Below, piece after piece: positions 28,404-39,410 of a stretch of 64,000 nucleotides of DNA. The DNA is taken from positions 62,001 through 126,000 of the forward strand of contig NZ_JAUYEY010000031.1 of the NCBI RefSeq assembly GCF_030689685.1. Direction: 5' to 3'. This DNA is from Polaromonas sp. GTDB taxonomy: Bacteria > Pseudomonadota > Gammaproteobacteria > Burkholderiales > Burkholderiaceae_C. Made by a program: the position numbers and the translations under genes. Each line of letters begins with the position of its first letter. Within the stretch, counting starts at the first letter, position 1. A model generated the notes under the pieces. It did no database searches and was not told where the DNA came from. It saw only the letters and a list, made by a program, of their open reading frames with translations.

Positions 28404-29957
28404 TCAACCCGCAGCGACCGCAATCCCTTTGAACTCCCCGGTGGCAATCCGCTTTTGCCACTCGGCCGGGCCAGTGATATGTGCGCTGGTGCCACCCGAA
28501 TCGACCGCTACTGTCACTGGCATGTCCACCACATCAAACTCGTAAATCGCTTCCATGCCCATGTCGGTAAAACCCCGCACCTTGGCATGTTTGATGGCCT
28601 TGGAGACCAGGTAAGCGGCGCCGCCCACGGCCATCAGGTAGGCGCTTTTGTGTTTCTTGATGGCCTCGATGGCCACCGGGCCGCGCTCGGCCTTGCCTAT
28701 CATCGCGATCAGGCCGGTTTCGGCCAGCATCATTTCGGTGAAGCCGTCCATGCGGGTGGCGGTGGTCGGGCCGGCCGGGCCGACAGCTTCGCCAGCCACC
28801 GGGTCCACCGGACCCACGTAATAGATCACCCGGTTAGTAAAGTCCACCGGCAGTTTTTCGCCTTTGGCCAGCATGCCCTGGATGCGCTTGTGCGCGGCAT
28901 CGCGGCCGGTCAGCATCTTGCCGCTGAGCAGCAGGGTGTCGCCGGGCTTCCAGCTGGCGACTTCGGCCTTGGTCAGCGTGTTGAGGTCCACCTTTTTGCT
29001 TTTCTTGTAGTCGGGCGCCCACTGCACATCGGGCCAGAGGTCCAGCGAGGGCGGGTCGAGGTAAACCGGGCCGCTGCCGTCCATCACAAAATGTGCGTGG
29101 CGCGTGGCGGCGCAGTTCGGGATCATGGCCACCGGCTTGCTGGCCGCATGCGTCGGGTACATCTTGATCTTGACGTCGAGCACCGTCGTCAGGCCGCCCA
29201 GGCCCTGCGCGCCTATGCCCAGCGCGTTGACTTTTTCAAACAGTTCCAGCCGCAGCGCTTCGACCTTGCTGAGTTCGGATCCTGAGGCGGCCTTGGCCTG
29301 CAGCTCGTACATGTCCAGGTGGTCCATCAGGCTTTCCTTGGCCATCAGCACGGCTTTTTCGGCGGTGCCGCCAATGCCAATGCCCAGCATGCCGGGCGGG
29401 CACCAGCCGGCGCCCATGGTCGGCACGGTTTTGAGCACCCAGTCGACGATGGAGTCGCCTGGGTTGAGCATGGCCATCTTGCTTTTGTTTTCGCTGCCGC
29501 CGCCTTTGGCCGCGACCGTGATGTCCAGCTTGTTGCCCGGAACGATCTCGGTGAAGATCACGGCCGGCGTGTTGTCTTTGGTGTTTTTACGGTCAAAGTG
29601 CGGGTCGGCCACGACCGAGGCGCGCAGGGTGTTGTCCGGGTGGTTGTAGCCGCGCCGCACGCCTTCGTTGATGGCGTCGTCGATGCTGCCGGTGAAGCCT
29701 TCCCAGCGCACGTCCATGCCGACCTTCAGGAACACGTTGACGATGCCGGTGTCCTGGCAGATGGGCCTGTGGCCGGTCGCGCTCATCTTGCTGTTGGTCA
29801 GAATCTGCGCTATCGCGTCTTTCGCTGCCGGGCTTTGCTCACGCTCGTAAGCGCGCGCCAGATGCGCGATGTAGTCAGCCGGGTGGTAGTAGCTGATGAA
29901 CTGCAGTGCGGCGGCAACGGATTCGATCAGGTCGGCTTGCTGGATGGTCGTGGTCAT
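28404..29957 (-). CDS. fumarate hydratase, class I
   Basis: PICQDTGIVNVFLKVG; GGGSENKSKMAMLNPGDS; CPPGMLGIGIGGTAEKAVLMAKESL. Confidence 0.95.
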   Translation of the reverse strand: MTTTIQQADLIESVAAALQFISYYHPADYIAHLARAYEREQSPAAKDAIAQILTNSKMSATGHRPICQDTGIVNVFLKVGMDVRWEGFTGSIDDAINEGVRRGYNHPDNTLRASVVADPHFDRKNTKDNTPAVIFTEIVPGNKLDITVAAKGGGSENKSKMAMLNPGDSIVDWVLKTVPTMGAGWCPPGMLGIGIGGTAEKAVLMAKESLMDHLDMYELQAKAASGSELSKVEALRLELFEKVNALGIGAQGLGGLTTVLDVKIKMYPTHAASKPVAMIPNCAATRHAHFVMDGSGPVYLDPPSLDLWPDVQWAPDYKKSKKVDLNTLTKAEVASWKPGDTLLLSGKMLTGRDAAHKRIQGMLAKGEKLPVDFTNRVIYYVGPVDPVAGEAVGPAGPTTATRMDGFTEMMLAETGLIAMIGKAERGPVAIEAIKKHKSAYLMAVGGAAYLVSKAIKHAKVRGFTDMGMEAIYEFDVVDMPVTVAVDSGGTSAHITGPAEWQKRIATGEFKGIAVAAG

Positions 29958-30028
29958 GGTGGGGGGGACTTCTTGGAGGGGCGTGGGAGTTTTGGCTTTT
30001 CAAAAGCGGCCACCGTGTGCTACGGTAG

Positions 30029-30051
30029 CTGTCAACCCGCTATTTTGACAG
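30029..30051. promoter_or_regulatory. inverted repeat CTGTCAA-N9-TTGACAG between the two fumarase genes
   Basis: Perfect 7-bp arms just upstream of fumC. Confidence 0.35.
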
Positions 30052-30064
30052 GTCAGCCCACAGC

Positions 30065-31456
30065 ATGAAAACACGTACTGAACGCGACACCTTTGGCCCG
30101 ATTGAAGTCCCTGCGGACAAGCTTTGGGGCGCGCAAACCCAGCGCTCGCTGCAGAACTTTGACATCTCGGGCGAGCAGCAGCCGCACGAGATCATCCGCG
30201 CGCTGGCGCAGGTGAAACGCGCCTCGGCCACGGTCAATCTGGCGCTGGGTTTGCTGGACGAAAAAAAAGCGCAGGCCATCATGGCTGCCGCTGATGAAGT
30301 CCTTAGTGGCCAGCACGCCGGGGAATTCCCGCTGGTGGTCTGGCAAACCGGCTCGGGCACGCAGACCAACATGAACGTCAACGAGGTGCTGGCCAACCGG
30401 GCCAGCGAGTTGCTGGGTGGTGGGCGCGGCGAGGGCAGGCTGGTGCACCCGAATGACGATGTGAACCGCAGCCAGTCGTCCAACGATGTGTTTCCCACAG
30501 CGATGCATGTGGCGGCGGTGGACGCGATCACACACAAGCTGCTGCCGGCGATTGGCAAACTGCGCAGCACGCTGGACAAAAAGGCGCAGGACTTCGACAG
30601 CATTGTGAAGATAGGCCGCACGCATTTGCAGGACGCCACGCCGCTGACCCTTGGCCAGGAGTTTTCCGGCTACGTCGCCCAGCTGGCCCACGGCGAAAAA
30701 CACCTGCGCGCCGCCTTGCCGCACCTGTGCGAACTGGCGCTGGGCGGCACGGCTGTGGGTACCGGGCTGAATGCGCCGGTGGGTTACGCGGAGCAGTCAG
30801 CGACCGAGCTGGCGCGGCTGACCGGCCTGCCGTTTGTCACGGCACCCAACAAATTTGAGGCGCTGGCAGCCTGCGACGCGCTGGTGCATGCGCACGGCGC
30901 GCTCAAGACACTGGCCGCCAGCCTGATGAAAATCGCCAACGATGTGCGCTGGCTGGTCAGCGGGCCACGCAGCGGCATTGGCGAGCTGTCGATTCCCGAG
31001 AACGAACCCGGCTCGTCCATCATGCCGGGTAAAGTCAATCCGACGCAGAGCGAAGCGGTGACCATGCTGTGCTGTCAGGTCTTCGGCAACGACGTGGCGA
31101 TCAACCTCGGCGGCGCGTCGGGCAATTTTGAGCTCAATGTGTTCCGGCCCATGATCGCGCACAACTTCCTGCAAAGCGTGCGCCTGCTTGCCGACGGTAT
31201 GCGCAGCTTCAACGACCATTGCGCGGTGGGCATAGAGCCGAATCGTGACCGCATTGCCGAGCTCGTCGGTCGCTCGCTGATGCTGGTGACGGCGCTCAAT
31301 CCCCACATTGGTTATGACAAGGCCGCCTTCATCGCCAAGAAGGCGCACAAAGAGGGCAGCAGCCTGCGTGATGCGGCGCTCGCGTCCGGCTACGTCACCG
31401 CTGAACAGTTTGACGAATGGGTCAGGCCGGAAAAAATGGTGGGCACACCAACTTAG
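30065..31456 (+). CDS. fumC: fumarate hydratase, class II
   Basis: [40 protein letters not shown] signature. Confidence 0.96.
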   Translation: MKTRTERDTFGPIEVPADKLWGAQTQRSLQNFDISGEQQPHEIIRALAQVKRASATVNLALGLLDEKKAQAIMAAADEVLSGQHAGEFPLVVWQTGSGTQTNMNVNEVLANRASELLGGGRGEGRLVHPNDDVNRSQSSNDVFPTAMHVAAVDAITHKLLPAIGKLRSTLDKKAQDFDSIVKIGRTHLQDATPLTLGQEFSGYVAQLAHGEKHLRAALPHLCELALGGTAVGTGLNAPVGYAEQSATELARLTGLPFVTAPNKFEALAACDALVHAHGALKTLAASLMKIANDVRWLVSGPRSGIGELSIPENEPGSSIMPGKVNPTQSEAVTMLCCQVFGNDVAINLGGASGNFELNVFRPMIAHNFLQSVRLLADGMRSFNDHCAVGIEPNRDRIAELVGRSLMLVTALNPHIGYDKAAFIAKKAHKEGSSLRDAALASGYVTAEQFDEWVRPEKMVGTPT

Positions 31457-31475
31457 AAATTGATCAAAAGGCCCG

Positions 31476-31841
31476 TCAAGATGACGGTGGTATTTCGGAC
31501 GGTAGCGCTGGTGGTGGTGGTCGTTGCGACGGGTCTACCTTCAAGGCCGCCTTGATCAGCAAATGCGCCGATACCGGTGCCGTCATGAACAAAAACAGCG
31601 TGATCAGCAGCTCATGCAGGCTGAGGGTCTCGCGCGCAAAGCTAAACCAAATGGCGGAAGCGATTAATATGCTGCCCACGCCCAGCGTTGTGGCTTTGGT
31701 CGGGCCGTGCAGCCGTTTGAGAAAGTCTGACAATCGGGCCAAACCCCACGAACCGATCAGCGCAAAGACCGTACCGATGACCACCAGAAACGCCAGCAAG
31801 GCATCCAGCGCGACGGGTAACTCAAACAAGCTTGGGTTCAT
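31476..31841 (-). CDS. mrpG: Mrp cation/proton antiporter subunit G
   Basis: Small TM protein (RLHGPTKATTLGVGSILIA), terminal gene of Mrp operon. Confidence 0.88.
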   Translation of the reverse strand: MNPSLFELPVALDALLAFLVVIGTVFALIGSWGLARLSDFLKRLHGPTKATTLGVGSILIASAIWFSFARETLSLHELLITLFLFMTAPVSAHLLIKAALKVDPSQRPPPPALPSEIPPSS

Positions 31842-31849
31842 AAACTGGC

Positions 31850-32125
31850 TTACTCCACAATATCGCCGCGCAGCAGGTATTTGGACAGCACCACCGTGCC
31901 AATAAACCCCAGCATTGCAATTAACAGGGCGACCTCAAAGTAAACATCGGTGCCGAACCAGACACCCAGCAGCACCAGCAGCGCCAGGGTGTTGATGTAG
32001 AGCGTGTCCAGCGCCAGGATGCGGTCAGGCAGGCCGGGGCCGCGCAGCAGCCGCCAGGCATTGAGCAGCAGCGCAAGCGCAAAACCACCTATTGCCCACG
32101 GCAGCACGTTGGCCAGCAGGTTCAT
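31850..32125 (-). CDS. mrpF: Mrp cation/proton antiporter subunit F
   Basis: RGPGLPDRILALDTLYINTLALLVL. Confidence 0.9.
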   Translation of the reverse strand: MNLLANVLPWAIGGFALALLLNAWRLLRGPGLPDRILALDTLYINTLALLVLLGVWFGTDVYFEVALLIAMLGFIGTVVLSKYLLRGDIVE

Positions 32126-32619
32126 TTGAATATCTCCATCAGGGGGGCTTCGTAACGTGACTTGATGCTGGCAATCAGCGCCGCTTCATCATCGATGTTG
32201 AAGGCGTGGACCAGCAGATGCTGGCGGTCGGCTGAGAGGTCGGCAGACAGGGTGCCGGGTGTCATGGTGATGATGCCGGCCAGGGTGACGATGCCGTGCG
32301 GATCGGTAATGGACAAAGGGAGCCAGAAAAAGCCAGGACGAATGGCCGATTCACGTCCCAAGATCAGCCTTGCCACGTCGATATTGGAGGTGATGATGTC
32401 TTTGAGCACAATGAACAGCAGCCGCAGCGCCACGCCGGGCCGCCGCAACACCGCGCGGTCGGCGCGCAGCCGCTCAGTAAACACAGGGATCAGCAGCGCC
32501 AACAAAGCACCCAGCAGCATGTGCCCCAACGACCACGATTGGTTGAGCACCGGCCAGATCAGCGCCAATACCAGCGACAGCAGCGGTGAAGGCAGCAGGC
32601 GTTGCCGAATCTTGTTCAT
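32122..32619 (-). CDS. mrpE: Mrp cation/proton antiporter subunit E
   Basis: LANSITMTPGT-like motif (LAGIITMTPGTLSADLSAD). Confidence 0.9.
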   Translation of the reverse strand: MNKIRQRLLPSPLLSLVLALIWPVLNQSWSLGHMLLGALLALLIPVFTERLRADRAVLRRPGVALRLLFIVLKDIITSNIDVARLILGRESAIRPGFFWLPLSITDPHGIVTLAGIITMTPGTLSADLSADRQHLLVHAFNIDDEAALIASIKSRYEAPLMEIFK

Positions 32620-34280
32620 GGTTTAGTCTCGCCGATGGCGCGCTTTTTGCGTTCGCGCATCTCGCGCCGTACATCGATAGCGGCGGGCACGGCGCTGGCC
32701 CCCAGCACCGCGCCAATATACGCCTGCCGCTCAAACAGTTGGGCGGATGTGGCCTGTGTAAAGCGCGAGAGCGGCCCGGCAAATACGGCGCAAGCGACCA
32801 GCAAGGCGAGTAGTAGCGCCAAGCTGGCAGAGTGTGCCGCGTGGCCCGGCAGGGCAGGGATTGATGAGCGGTCAGTTGGGCTGGCAGGTGGTATAGCGTC
32901 CGTTGCCAGGCCGTCAGCACTGCTTGCCACAGGTTTCCAGAACAGGACGCTTCCCGACTGGACAAAAGCAATCATCAGCAACAGGCTGCTGGTCAGCAGC
33001 ACCGCCACAATCCAGCCCGCCCAGACCGTTTGGCCCGCAGCCTGTAAAAGCATGGCCTTGCCCAGAAAGCCGGCCAGCGGCGGCAGGCCGGCTGCACCCA
33101 CAGCCAAGGTAAAAAACAGCACACCCAGCAAAGTGGGGGAGTCTCCCGCATAAGCGACATGACCGGCATCACTCATGCTGGCAGATCGAAAATCATCATC
33201 CGCCCATCCACGGCTGGCCCGCAACCGGTCAGCCAGCAAAAACAGGGCGGCGGCCACCAGGGTGCTGTTGACCAAATAAAAAAGACCTGCTGCCACCGTG
33301 TCAGGTCGCCCCAGCGCCACGGCCAGCAGCAGGGTGCCAGCTGACGCGACGACCACATTGCCGATCATGACGCGCAGACTTTTAGCTGCCACAGCACCCA
33401 CCGCTCCGAGCAGCAGCGTGCCAAGCGCTAGAAACTCAAGCCAGGGCGAAGTGACGAAAGCTGCCGGGCCACCCGTTTCACCAAAGATCAGCGTGGTGAC
33501 CCGCAAGATGGCATACACGCCCACTTTGGTCATGATGGCAAACAGGGCCGCCACCGGCGCAGAGGCCGCGCTGTAGGTGGCCGGCAACCAGAAATAAAGC
33601 GGCAGCAGCGCCGCCTTGACGCTGAACACCACCACCAGCAACAAAGCAGCGCTTTGCACCAGCAGGGTTCGGTCCGCTGTTACCAGCGGCACCCGCTGCG
33701 CCAGGTCGGCCAGGTTGAGCGTGCCGGTCAGGCCATAAAGCAGGCTGGCGGCAATCAGAAACAATGCTGATCCTGCGAGGTTGAAGCTGACATAGTGAAT
33801 CGAAGCCCTGAGCCGCGCTGCGCCCGCGCCATGCAGCAGCAAACCATAGGAAGCAATCAGCAGCACCTCAAAAAACACAAACAGGTTGAACAGATCTGCC
33901 GTCAGGAAGGCGCCGTTTAATCCCATCAACTGGAACTGCAGCAGGCTGTAAAAATGCCGACCGCGTTGCGCGTCACCACCGCTTGCATACAGCAGCGTGA
34001 TGCAAGCGATGACGGAGGTCAACAGCACCATCAGCGCCGACAGGCGGTCCAGCGCCAGGGCAATGCCAAACGGAGCTGCCCAATTGCCCAGCAGGTAGGC
34101 TTGTACGTTGCCAGTCAACGCACGCTCAAGCAGCAGCAGCGCTACCACCAGCCCAGCCAGCGAGCTCGCCGCCGCCAGCCAGCCAGGCAGCCGTGCGCTC
34201 TTGCGTTCAACCAGCACCAGCAACGCGCCCGTCATCAGCGGCAGCACGATAGGCAGAATGATCAGGTCGGGCCAGTTCAT
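32616..34280 (-). CDS. mrpD: Mrp cation/proton antiporter subunit D
   Basis: NADH-dehydrogenase ND2/4/5-like multi-TM protein in Mrp operon. Confidence 0.92.
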   Translation of the reverse strand: MNWPDLIILPIVLPLMTGALLVLVERKSARLPGWLAAASSLAGLVVALLLLERALTGNVQAYLLGNWAAPFGIALALDRLSALMVLLTSVIACITLLYASGGDAQRGRHFYSLLQFQLMGLNGAFLTADLFNLFVFFEVLLIASYGLLLHGAGAARLRASIHYVSFNLAGSALFLIAASLLYGLTGTLNLADLAQRVPLVTADRTLLVQSAALLLVVVFSVKAALLPLYFWLPATYSAASAPVAALFAIMTKVGVYAILRVTTLIFGETGGPAAFVTSPWLEFLALGTLLLGAVGAVAAKSLRVMIGNVVVASAGTLLLAVALGRPDTVAAGLFYLVNSTLVAAALFLLADRLRASRGWADDDFRSASMSDAGHVAYAGDSPTLLGVLFFTLAVGAAGLPPLAGFLGKAMLLQAAGQTVWAGWIVAVLLTSSLLLMIAFVQSGSVLFWKPVASSADGLATDAIPPASPTDRSSIPALPGHAAHSASLALLLALLVACAVFAGPLSRFTQATSAQLFERQAYIGAVLGASAVPAAIDVRREMRERKKRAIGETKP

Positions 34281-34642
34281 TGAGGGGGCTTTTGATTTAC
34301 CGTGATGTCGGCGCCATCCACGTGATCAGATCCAGTTTCGGCGCGGGCACGCAGCGCAATCACCAGCAGCACGGCGGTCATGGCAAAGCTGATGACAATG
34401 GCAGTCAACACCAGCGCTTGGGGCAAGGGGTCGGCATACCGCGCTAACGTGGCGTCCCCCTGAGCGTCAACGATGGCCGCTGCGTTAACTTTTAACCGCC
34501 CCATGAAAAAGATGAACAGATTGACGGCATAGGACAGCAGCGTCAGCCCCAGCACCACATCAAAGGTGCGCGGCCTCAGCATCAGGTAAATGCCGCTGGA
34601 TGCCAGCACCCCGAGCGCGATTGACACCAGCAGGGCCGTCAT
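34277..34642 (-). CDS. mrpC: Mrp cation/proton antiporter subunit C
   Basis: NuoK-like 121-aa protein; [21 protein letters not shown]. Confidence 0.92.
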   Translation of the reverse strand: MTALLVSIALGVLASSGIYLMLRPRTFDVVLGLTLLSYAVNLFIFFMGRLKVNAAAIVDAQGDATLARYADPLPQALVLTAIVISFAMTAVLLVIALRARAETGSDHVDGADITVNQKPPQ

Positions 34643-37515
34643 GGAAGGCTCCTTTTTTCATCGCTGCCTGAAAGTGCAACCGGGCCGGCAGGTTGCGCCG
34701 GTGCGGTCAGGCGCGCCACCGACAGCAGCGCCACCATGGTGGCACCGACCACCGTCAAAAACACACCCAGGTCGAACAGTGCGGCGCTGGCCAGCGGCAC
34801 TTCGCCAACGAGCGGCCAGACCGGGTAGTCGTACGTGCTGGTCAGAAAAGGCGCATCAAAAAACCAACTGCCCATGCCGCTGGCACCGGCAATCAACAAG
34901 CCCCAGCCGACCCAGGGCTGAAAGTCGGTGGACATGCGCTGGCCCACAAAAGCCTGGCCATTGGCCACAAACTGGAGCAGCAGGCCAATGGCCAGCACCA
35001 GACCGGCAATAAAACCGCCGCCTGGCAAATTGTGGCCGCGCAAAAACAGATACACCGCCACGATGGCCGTCAGCGGCAGCAGCAGCCGACTGATTAATGC
35101 CAGCATCAGCGGGTGGCTGTCTGACGGATTCGCGGGCATTGTTTGGCGGTGCGTAGGCTGCCAGTCGGCCAGCAGCGCATGAATCACCAGCGCGGCAATA
35201 CCCATGACCGTAATTTCACCCAGGGTGTCGAAGCCGCGGTAGTCCACGATGATGACGTTTACCGCATTGGCACCGCCGCCTTGCGCCAGCGTGGTTTGCA
35301 GAAAAAAGGGTGAAATTGAATCGAACGGACGCCCCAACACCATCCAGGCCAGGGCCGCTATACCGGCACCCGCAGTCAACGCGATGACGGCATCGCGGCT
35401 GCGGCGCAGGCGGCTGTCGTTGGCAGTGTCTTGCGACACCTCGGGCAGCCAATGCAGAGCCAGCATCATGAGCATGATGGTGACCACCTCGACCAGCAAC
35501 TGCGTCAGCGCCAGATCAGGTGCCGAAAAATGCACAAAAGCCAGGCTGACCACCAGCCCAACCGCACCCAACAACAGCAGCGCTAACAGCCGCTGGCGGT
35601 GGAAGATCACGCAAGCAGCGCTGGCAGCCATGCCGATGGCCCAAATAGCAACAAAGGCAAAACTGGCCGGCGGTGAGCTTTGCGTCGGGCCGGCCTGGCT
35701 TGCGCCCTGCAAAAACGGTAGCGCACCCGCCAGCGTGGCCATGAGCACCAGCAGCAGCAAATAATTTTGCAGGCTACCGGTTTGCAATGTTGCAGACAGC
35801 CGCGTCGCCTGGCCGGTGACCCGGCCTAGTGCTGTCGTGAACAATTCGCGGCCGCCGGTGTTGGGCACGGCGGGTACCTTGTCAAGCCGGTGCAGGTTGA
35901 CCCGGCGCTGCAGCCCAAAGTAAATCGCTGTGCCCAGCGCCAGCGCCAACGCACTCATCAGCAGCGGCAGGTTGAACCCATGCCATAGCGCCAAGGTGTA
36001 ATCGGGCAAGCCGCCGACGTTGGGCCCCAGCAAGGCAGCCTTTGCCGCCACGGCCAGCAAAGGCCCTATGACCCAGGCCGGCATCAGCCCAACAACCAGA
36101 CACAAGAGCACCAAAAATTCGACCGGCACCCGCATGAAACGGGGTGGCTCGTGGGGCACACGGGGCAGACCCGAAGGTTTACCATTGAAAAACACGTCAT
36201 GTATGAAACGCAGGCTGTAGGCAACACTCAGGGCTGCGGCCAGCGTCGCTCCGGTGGGCAGCAACCATTCCAGCGCCAGATAGCTCTGCTTGGTAATGGT
36301 CTCCGCAAAAAACATTTCCTTGCTCAAAAAACCATTGAGCAGCGGTACGCCTGCCATGGCCGCAGCAGCCACCATGGCCAGCGCGCCGGTAATCGGCATG
36401 TATTTCCAGAGGCCGCTCAGCTGCCGCATGTCGCGCGAGCCGGTTTCGTGCTCAATAATGCCTGCCGCCATGAAGAGCGAGGCCTTGAACGTCGCATGGT
36501 TCAGGATGTGGAACACGCCCGCCACCACCGCCAGCGGCTCGTCCAGGCCAAACAGCAAGGTGATCAGTCCCAGGTGGCTGATGGTTGAGTAAGCCAGCAA
36601 ACTCTTAAGGTCGTGTTTAAACAGCGCCATGTAAGCACCGAACAGCAGGGTAGTCAGACCGGTCAGCGACACGATCCAGAACCAGGGCTCTGAGCTGCCC
36701 AGCGCCGGGTACAGCCGCGCCAGCAAAAACACGCCGGCCTTGACCATGGTGGCCGAATGCAGATAGGCCGATACCGGCGTTGGCGCCGCCATGGCGTGGG
36801 GCAGCCAGAAATGAAACGGAAACTGCGCACTTTTGGTAAAGCAGCCCAGCAGAACCAGTACCAGCGCCACCTCATAGAGCGCATGCTGGCGGATGATGTC
36901 GCCGGATGCCAGCACACGGTCCAGGTCGGTGCTGCCGACGATCTGGCCGATCAGCAGTGCCCCAGCCAGCAGGCACAAGCCGCCAGCCCCTGTGACTGAC
37001 AGCGCCATGCGAGCACCTTCCCGCGCATCCTTGCCCTTGTGCGGGTCGGCGTGCCAAAAGCCGATCAGCAGAAACGAAGACAGACTGGTCAGCTCCCAAA
37101 ACACCACCAGCAAAATCAGGTTGTCGGCCAACACCACGCCCAGCATGGCACCCATGAACAGCATGAAGAACATGAAAAAACGGGCGGGCGGATCCTTGCG
37201 GTCCAGGTAATAGGCGGCATACAGCACCACCAGGCTACCGATGCCCAGCACCAGCAGTGCAAACATCCAGGCCAGACCATCCATCCGGAACCCCAGCCGC
37301 AGGCCCAGCGCAGGCAGCCACTCTACCGACCACCGGATGACCTCGCCTGCAAAAACCGCCGGTGCCAGCATGGCCAACCCGGCGCAGCCCGCCAGCGCGG
37401 CCAGGCCAGCCAGCCAGGCTGCCAGACCCGGCCGGTTGTTGCGCACCCCCGCCAACACCAGTGCGGCCAGCCATGGCAGCACGGCCAGCCATGGCAGAAG
37501 GTCGCTACCGGTCAT
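34639..37515 (-). CDS. mrpA: Mrp cation/proton antiporter fused subunit A/B
   Basis: 958-aa NuoL-like protein with MrpB-like C-terminus ([20 protein letters not shown]). Confidence 0.93.
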   Translation of the reverse strand: MTGSDLLPWLAVLPWLAALVLAGVRNNRPGLAAWLAGLAALAGCAGLAMLAPAVFAGEVIRWSVEWLPALGLRLGFRMDGLAWMFALLVLGIGSLVVLYAAYYLDRKDPPARFFMFFMLFMGAMLGVVLADNLILLVVFWELTSLSSFLLIGFWHADPHKGKDAREGARMALSVTGAGGLCLLAGALLIGQIVGSTDLDRVLASGDIIRQHALYEVALVLVLLGCFTKSAQFPFHFWLPHAMAAPTPVSAYLHSATMVKAGVFLLARLYPALGSSEPWFWIVSLTGLTTLLFGAYMALFKHDLKSLLAYSTISHLGLITLLFGLDEPLAVVAGVFHILNHATFKASLFMAAGIIEHETGSRDMRQLSGLWKYMPITGALAMVAAAAMAGVPLLNGFLSKEMFFAETITKQSYLALEWLLPTGATLAAALSVAYSLRFIHDVFFNGKPSGLPRVPHEPPRFMRVPVEFLVLLCLVVGLMPAWVIGPLLAVAAKAALLGPNVGGLPDYTLALWHGFNLPLLMSALALALGTAIYFGLQRRVNLHRLDKVPAVPNTGGRELFTTALGRVTGQATRLSATLQTGSLQNYLLLLVLMATLAGALPFLQGASQAGPTQSSPPASFAFVAIWAIGMAASAACVIFHRQRLLALLLLGAVGLVVSLAFVHFSAPDLALTQLLVEVVTIMLMMLALHWLPEVSQDTANDSRLRRSRDAVIALTAGAGIAALAWMVLGRPFDSISPFFLQTTLAQGGGANAVNVIIVDYRGFDTLGEITVMGIAALVIHALLADWQPTHRQTMPANPSDSHPLMLALISRLLLPLTAIVAVYLFLRGHNLPGGGFIAGLVLAIGLLLQFVANGQAFVGQRMSTDFQPWVGWGLLIAGASGMGSWFFDAPFLTSTYDYPVWPLVGEVPLASAALFDLGVFLTVVGATMVALLSVARLTAPAQPAGPVALSGSDEKRSLP

Positions 37516-38600
37516 GCTGATTTGTCGGGCGATCCGCCGCGCCTGAGCAGCACCACGATCAGGGTAACGACTGTGATGGGAATCACGAAACTCATCATGG
37601 CGATCGAAAACGCGCCAAGTGCAGCGTGTTGCTGGGTGGCCAGAAGCAGGTAAGCCACGTAAGCGACGTAATACGCCAGAAAAACGCCAGCTTCCCAGCG
37701 CGCAATTTCTCGCCCAGTCATAAATATAGGCAGACAGGCCAACGCCACAGCCAGCATGACCCAGATGTCAAAAGCCAGCAGTGATGGCGCCATCACCACC
37801 CCCATATCGCCTGAGACGAGGCCTGACAAACCCAGGCAGCCCAGGATGTTGAAGGTATTGCTGCCCACCACGTTGCCAACAGCAATATCACGCTCGCCTT
37901 TGATGGCTGCGGTAATGGATGTCGCCACTTCCGGCATGGAGGTGCCCGCCGCAACAATGGTCAGCCCGATGACCAGATCACTCACGCCCAATGCCTTTGC
38001 AAAAATGATGGACGCGTCAACCAGCCATTCGGAGCCCAGTACCAGAAAGCCCAGGCCAGCAATGATCAGCATGATCTGCACGGGCAGCTTTGCGTCCCAG
38101 CTACCCGCGCCGGCAGGCTTGATTTCTGCCGCGTATTCGTCCTTGGCCGCCTTGGTTTCTTTGCGCGACTGCACAATCAGGAACACGGTGTAGGCGATCA
38201 GCAGCGAAAACAGGAACGCGCCATCCCAAAAGCTCAGGTTGCCATCGAGCGTCAGGGCCAGCAACAGCAGCGAAGCCCCGATCATGATGGGCACCTCTTG
38301 CCGGATCAACTGAATGTTGACCACCAGCGGAACAATCAGCGCTGACACGCCCAGGATAAACAGCACATTGAAAATATTGCTGCCGACCACATTGCCAATC
38401 GCAATATCCGAATTGCCGTCCAGCACGGCGCCCACCGAGACCGCCACCTCGGGTGCGCTGGTGCCGAAGGCCACGATGGTCAGACCAACCACCAGTGGCG
38501 AAATGCCGAAAGACAGCGCCAGCTTGGAGGCACCCCGCACCAGCAGTTCAGCACCAACGATCAGGCCAATCAGGCCACCAATAAACATCAGGATAGTCAT
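37512..38600 (-). CDS. calcium/sodium antiporter (CaCA family)
   Basis: Two alpha-repeats ([26 protein letters not shown]); 4-bp overlap with mrpA start. Confidence 0.93.
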   Translation of the reverse strand: MTILMFIGGLIGLIVGAELLVRGASKLALSFGISPLVVGLTIVAFGTSAPEVAVSVGAVLDGNSDIAIGNVVGSNIFNVLFILGVSALIVPLVVNIQLIRQEVPIMIGASLLLLALTLDGNLSFWDGAFLFSLLIAYTVFLIVQSRKETKAAKDEYAAEIKPAGAGSWDAKLPVQIMLIIAGLGFLVLGSEWLVDASIIFAKALGVSDLVIGLTIVAAGTSMPEVATSITAAIKGERDIAVGNVVGSNTFNILGCLGLSGLVSGDMGVVMAPSLLAFDIWVMLAVALACLPIFMTGREIARWEAGVFLAYYVAYVAYLLLATQQHAALGAFSIAMMSFVIPITVVTLIVVLLRRGGSPDKSA

Positions 38601-38650
38601 GTCAGGTCCGCGTGAATTTACAGTCAGATCAGGTCGCTAGCGACGAAAGT

Positions 38651-39253
38651 TTAATGGACGGGACGCTGAGCATGAGACATCAGTCGATCAGTCAGCGCAA
38701 TCGCCAGTGCACTCAACAAAAACACGGTGTGAATGATGGTTTGCCACATCAGCACCTTCACGTCGTAATTAGCGGCATTGATAAAAGTCTTGAGCAAATG
38801 GATCGAGCTGATGCCAATAATGGCCGTGGCCAGCTTGACCTTGAGCACAGAGGCATTGACGTGACTCAACCACTCCGGCTGGTCAGGATGATCCTCAAGG
38901 TTCATCCGGCTGACAAAGGTTTCGTAACCGCCCACAATCACCATGATCAGCAGGTTAGAAATCATCACCACGTCGATCAGGGCTAACACCACCAACATGA
39001 TGATAGTTTCATTGAGAGCTGTGATTTGAACGTCCGACTTATAGCCGATGCTGCTGATAAGTGCTTGTAGTGAAGCCTGATTGCCGAAAACAGCTTCCAG
39101 GAGATGCACCAATTCCACCCAAAAGTGAAACACATACACAGCCTGCGCCAAAATCAGGCCCAGATAAAGTGGTAGCTGAAGCCAGCGGCTAGAGAAAATG
39201 AGGCCGGAAGCTCGGCGAAGGGGAAAAGACCTGGGGGGTTTGGGTTCTGACAT
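38651..39253 (-). CDS. UPF0114/YqhA (TIGR00645-like) membrane protein
   Basis: LALIDVVMISNLLIMVIVGGYETFVSR. Confidence 0.88.
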   Translation of the reverse strand: MSEPKPPRSFPLRRASGLIFSSRWLQLPLYLGLILAQAVYVFHFWVELVHLLEAVFGNQASLQALISSIGYKSDVQITALNETIIMLVVLALIDVVMISNLLIMVIVGGYETFVSRMNLEDHPDQPEWLSHVNASVLKVKLATAIIGISSIHLLKTFINAANYDVKVLMWQTIIHTVFLLSALAIALTDRLMSHAQRPVH

Positions 39254-39410
39254 GGGGTGGAGTAGATGAAAATTAGGCGCATTGTAGGCGGCGCTGTCCA
39301 GCTTGCCCAAGTTGGGTTTAAATCTGTAAGCTTGGCGCCAGTCAGTGCACTGTAAGTGCGTAAGATGACATTAGCACGCATTGCACTACAAACCGAGGAG
39401 ACAAGTCATC

